Source: SAR324 cluster bacterium
GTDB lineage: Bacteria; SAR324; NAC60-12
NCBI GenBank assembly: GCA_015231825.1
Contig: JADGAV010000042.1
Location: 1-43,268 of the forward strand
Direction of reading: 5' to 3'
DNA: 43,268 bases
Positions 42,613 through 43,268 of this stretch are shown piece after piece (the first letter of the stretch is position 1; every line of letters starts with the position of its first letter). The notes under the pieces are model-generated. The model saw only the letters and a program-made list of their open reading frames with translations, had not been told where the DNA came from and made no database searches. The position numbers were made by a program, and so were the translations under genes.

Positions 42613-43170
42613 ATGTCACTGATAGAATTCTTCTTTCTCTCTTGCATGGTTATTGCCCTGGTTTCAATTGTGATCACTTCTGTCAAAGTGGGAATCTCTC
42701 CCATGCCCAGCACGAGCAAGGCATGTCATGCAATGATCAGTTTCCCGGAACTCTCAAATGAAGGTGGTCCAATTTTTGAGCTGGGATCAGGGTGGGGAAC
42801 GCTTTCCTATGCATTTTCTAAAAAGTTTCCGCACCGAAAAATAATGGCTTATGAATTGTCCTGGATTCCCTTTTTGTTCTCAGTCATTCTCAAAACCCTT
42901 TGCCGATTAGACAACCTTTCCATATATCATTCAGATTTCCTCAAAGCCGATTTATCGAAAGCCACTGTTTTAGTTTGTTATCTATTCCCAAACGGAATGC
43001 TCGCGCTAAAAAATAAACTCGACAGGGAAGATTTAAAAATAAATTTTATTGTCAGCAATACCTTTGCCCTGCCTGATTCCCAGCCAAAAAAAGTGATTCA
43101 GCTCAACGACTTTTATCTGACACCCATCTATCTTTATTCCTTCAACACCGGGGACACAATACCTAATTAA
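42613..43170 (+). CDS. Membrane-anchored class I methyltransferase-like protein
   Basis: A 185-aa protein. A hydrophobic N-terminal anchor (EFFFLSCMVIALVSIVITS) is followed by VGISPMPSTSK and then the class I SAM-binding motif FELGSGWGTLSYAFSKKFP, IMAYELSWIPFLFS (motif II acidic end) and a later NFIVSNTFALPD segment. It is short for a methyltransferase and its substrate is unknown. I prefer ATG 42613; a TTG at 42604 adds three residues. No strong ribosome-binding site. The last eight codons and the stop (from about 43147) lie in the GGGGACA repeat (43150 onward), so the original C-terminus may have ended nearer LYSF. Confidence 0.65.
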   Translation: MSLIEFFFLSCMVIALVSIVITSVKVGISPMPSTSKACHAMISFPELSNEGGPIFELGSGWGTLSYAFSKKFPHRKIMAYELSWIPFLFSVILKTLCRLDNLSIYHSDFLKADLSKATVLVCYLFPNGMLALKNKLDREDLKINFIVSNTFALPDSQPKKVIQLNDFYLTPIYLYSFNTGDTIPN

Positions 43171-43243
43171 ATTTTCACATCCTTCTTTTTATTATCGGGG
43201 ACACAATATCTTTTTAAATTTTCATACCCTTCTTTTAAATACT
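43150..43243 (+). repeat. Tandem repeat of a 47-base GGGGACACAATA unit
   Basis: Two direct copies begin GGGGACACAATA (43150-43161 and 43197-43208) and each contains TTAAATTTTCA and CCTTCTTTT at matching offsets. The GGGGACAYAATA core is the reverse complement of the three motifs at 4350-4561. The first copy supplies the stop codon of the methyltransferase-like gene. I see no gene in the final 98 bases of the window. Confidence 0.75.
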
Positions 43244-43268
43244 GAACGACGAAAAATATGAGAATAAC

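Overview
The window is chromosomal DNA from a Gram-negative, proteobacteria-like organism with moderately low GC. RpoB is about 1390 aa and RpoC about 1365 aa, with proteobacterial-type motifs. There are exported proteins with signal peptides, lipoproteins with lipoboxes and GDP-fucose (envelope glycan) genes. Gene style and content recall uncultivated marine delta-like lineages such as SAR324, but that placement is a guess; no rRNA is present to test it. I see no tRNA, rRNA, CRISPR array, prophage or complete insertion sequence.

Layout. Positions 1-4580 are low in coding density: an orphan family-3 solute-binding protein, a TerB-like protein, a polytopic membrane protein, several decayed gene fragments, possible very small ORFs and a cluster of short GGGGACA-type repeats. 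Positions 4584-9639 (minus strand) hold a complete branched-chain-amino-acid-type (HAAT) ABC transporter: binding protein, LivH, LivM, LivG, LivF. Positions 10289-12371 carry an XRE-like regulator overlapping tail to tail with a single-domain response regulator, then two small lipoproteins. Positions 12566-15087 (minus) carry fcl and gmd for GDP-L-fucose plus an upstream unknown gene. Positions 15609-23948 are rpoB-rpoC, standing apart from the usual ribosomal protein genes. An acyl-CoA thioesterase and a DUF2851 protein follow.

Positions 26616-31631 pair a membrane hybrid histidine kinase with a REC-GAF-class III adenylate cyclase, a plausible phospho-signal to cAMP module. On the minus strand, 31759-34129 encodes a PrpF-family isomerase, a YqgE-like protein with an unusual signal peptide and a SYLF-domain protein. 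On the plus strand follow a fatty acid desaturase, a DUF4159 protein and an Ldh_2-type oxidoreductase with an altered motif. Positions 37760-42523 are a second, full HAAT transporter, preceded by a leader rich in possible hairpins. A membrane-anchored methyltransferase-like gene closes the window; its last codons are supplied by the same GGGGACA repeat family seen near 4350-4561.

The most unusual observations are: (i) the two Liv-type operons are different in sequence but share a promoter-like layout, a leader of about 210 nt and a GC-rich hairpin between the binding-protein and LivH genes; (ii) LivF of the first operon has Arg in place of the Walker A Lys; (iii) a short dispersed repeat contributes a stop codon to a gene; (iv) a kinase and cyclase adjacent signalling pair; (v) several degraded genes are visible only as interrupted reading frames. 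No clear previously undescribed multi-gene system is evident.
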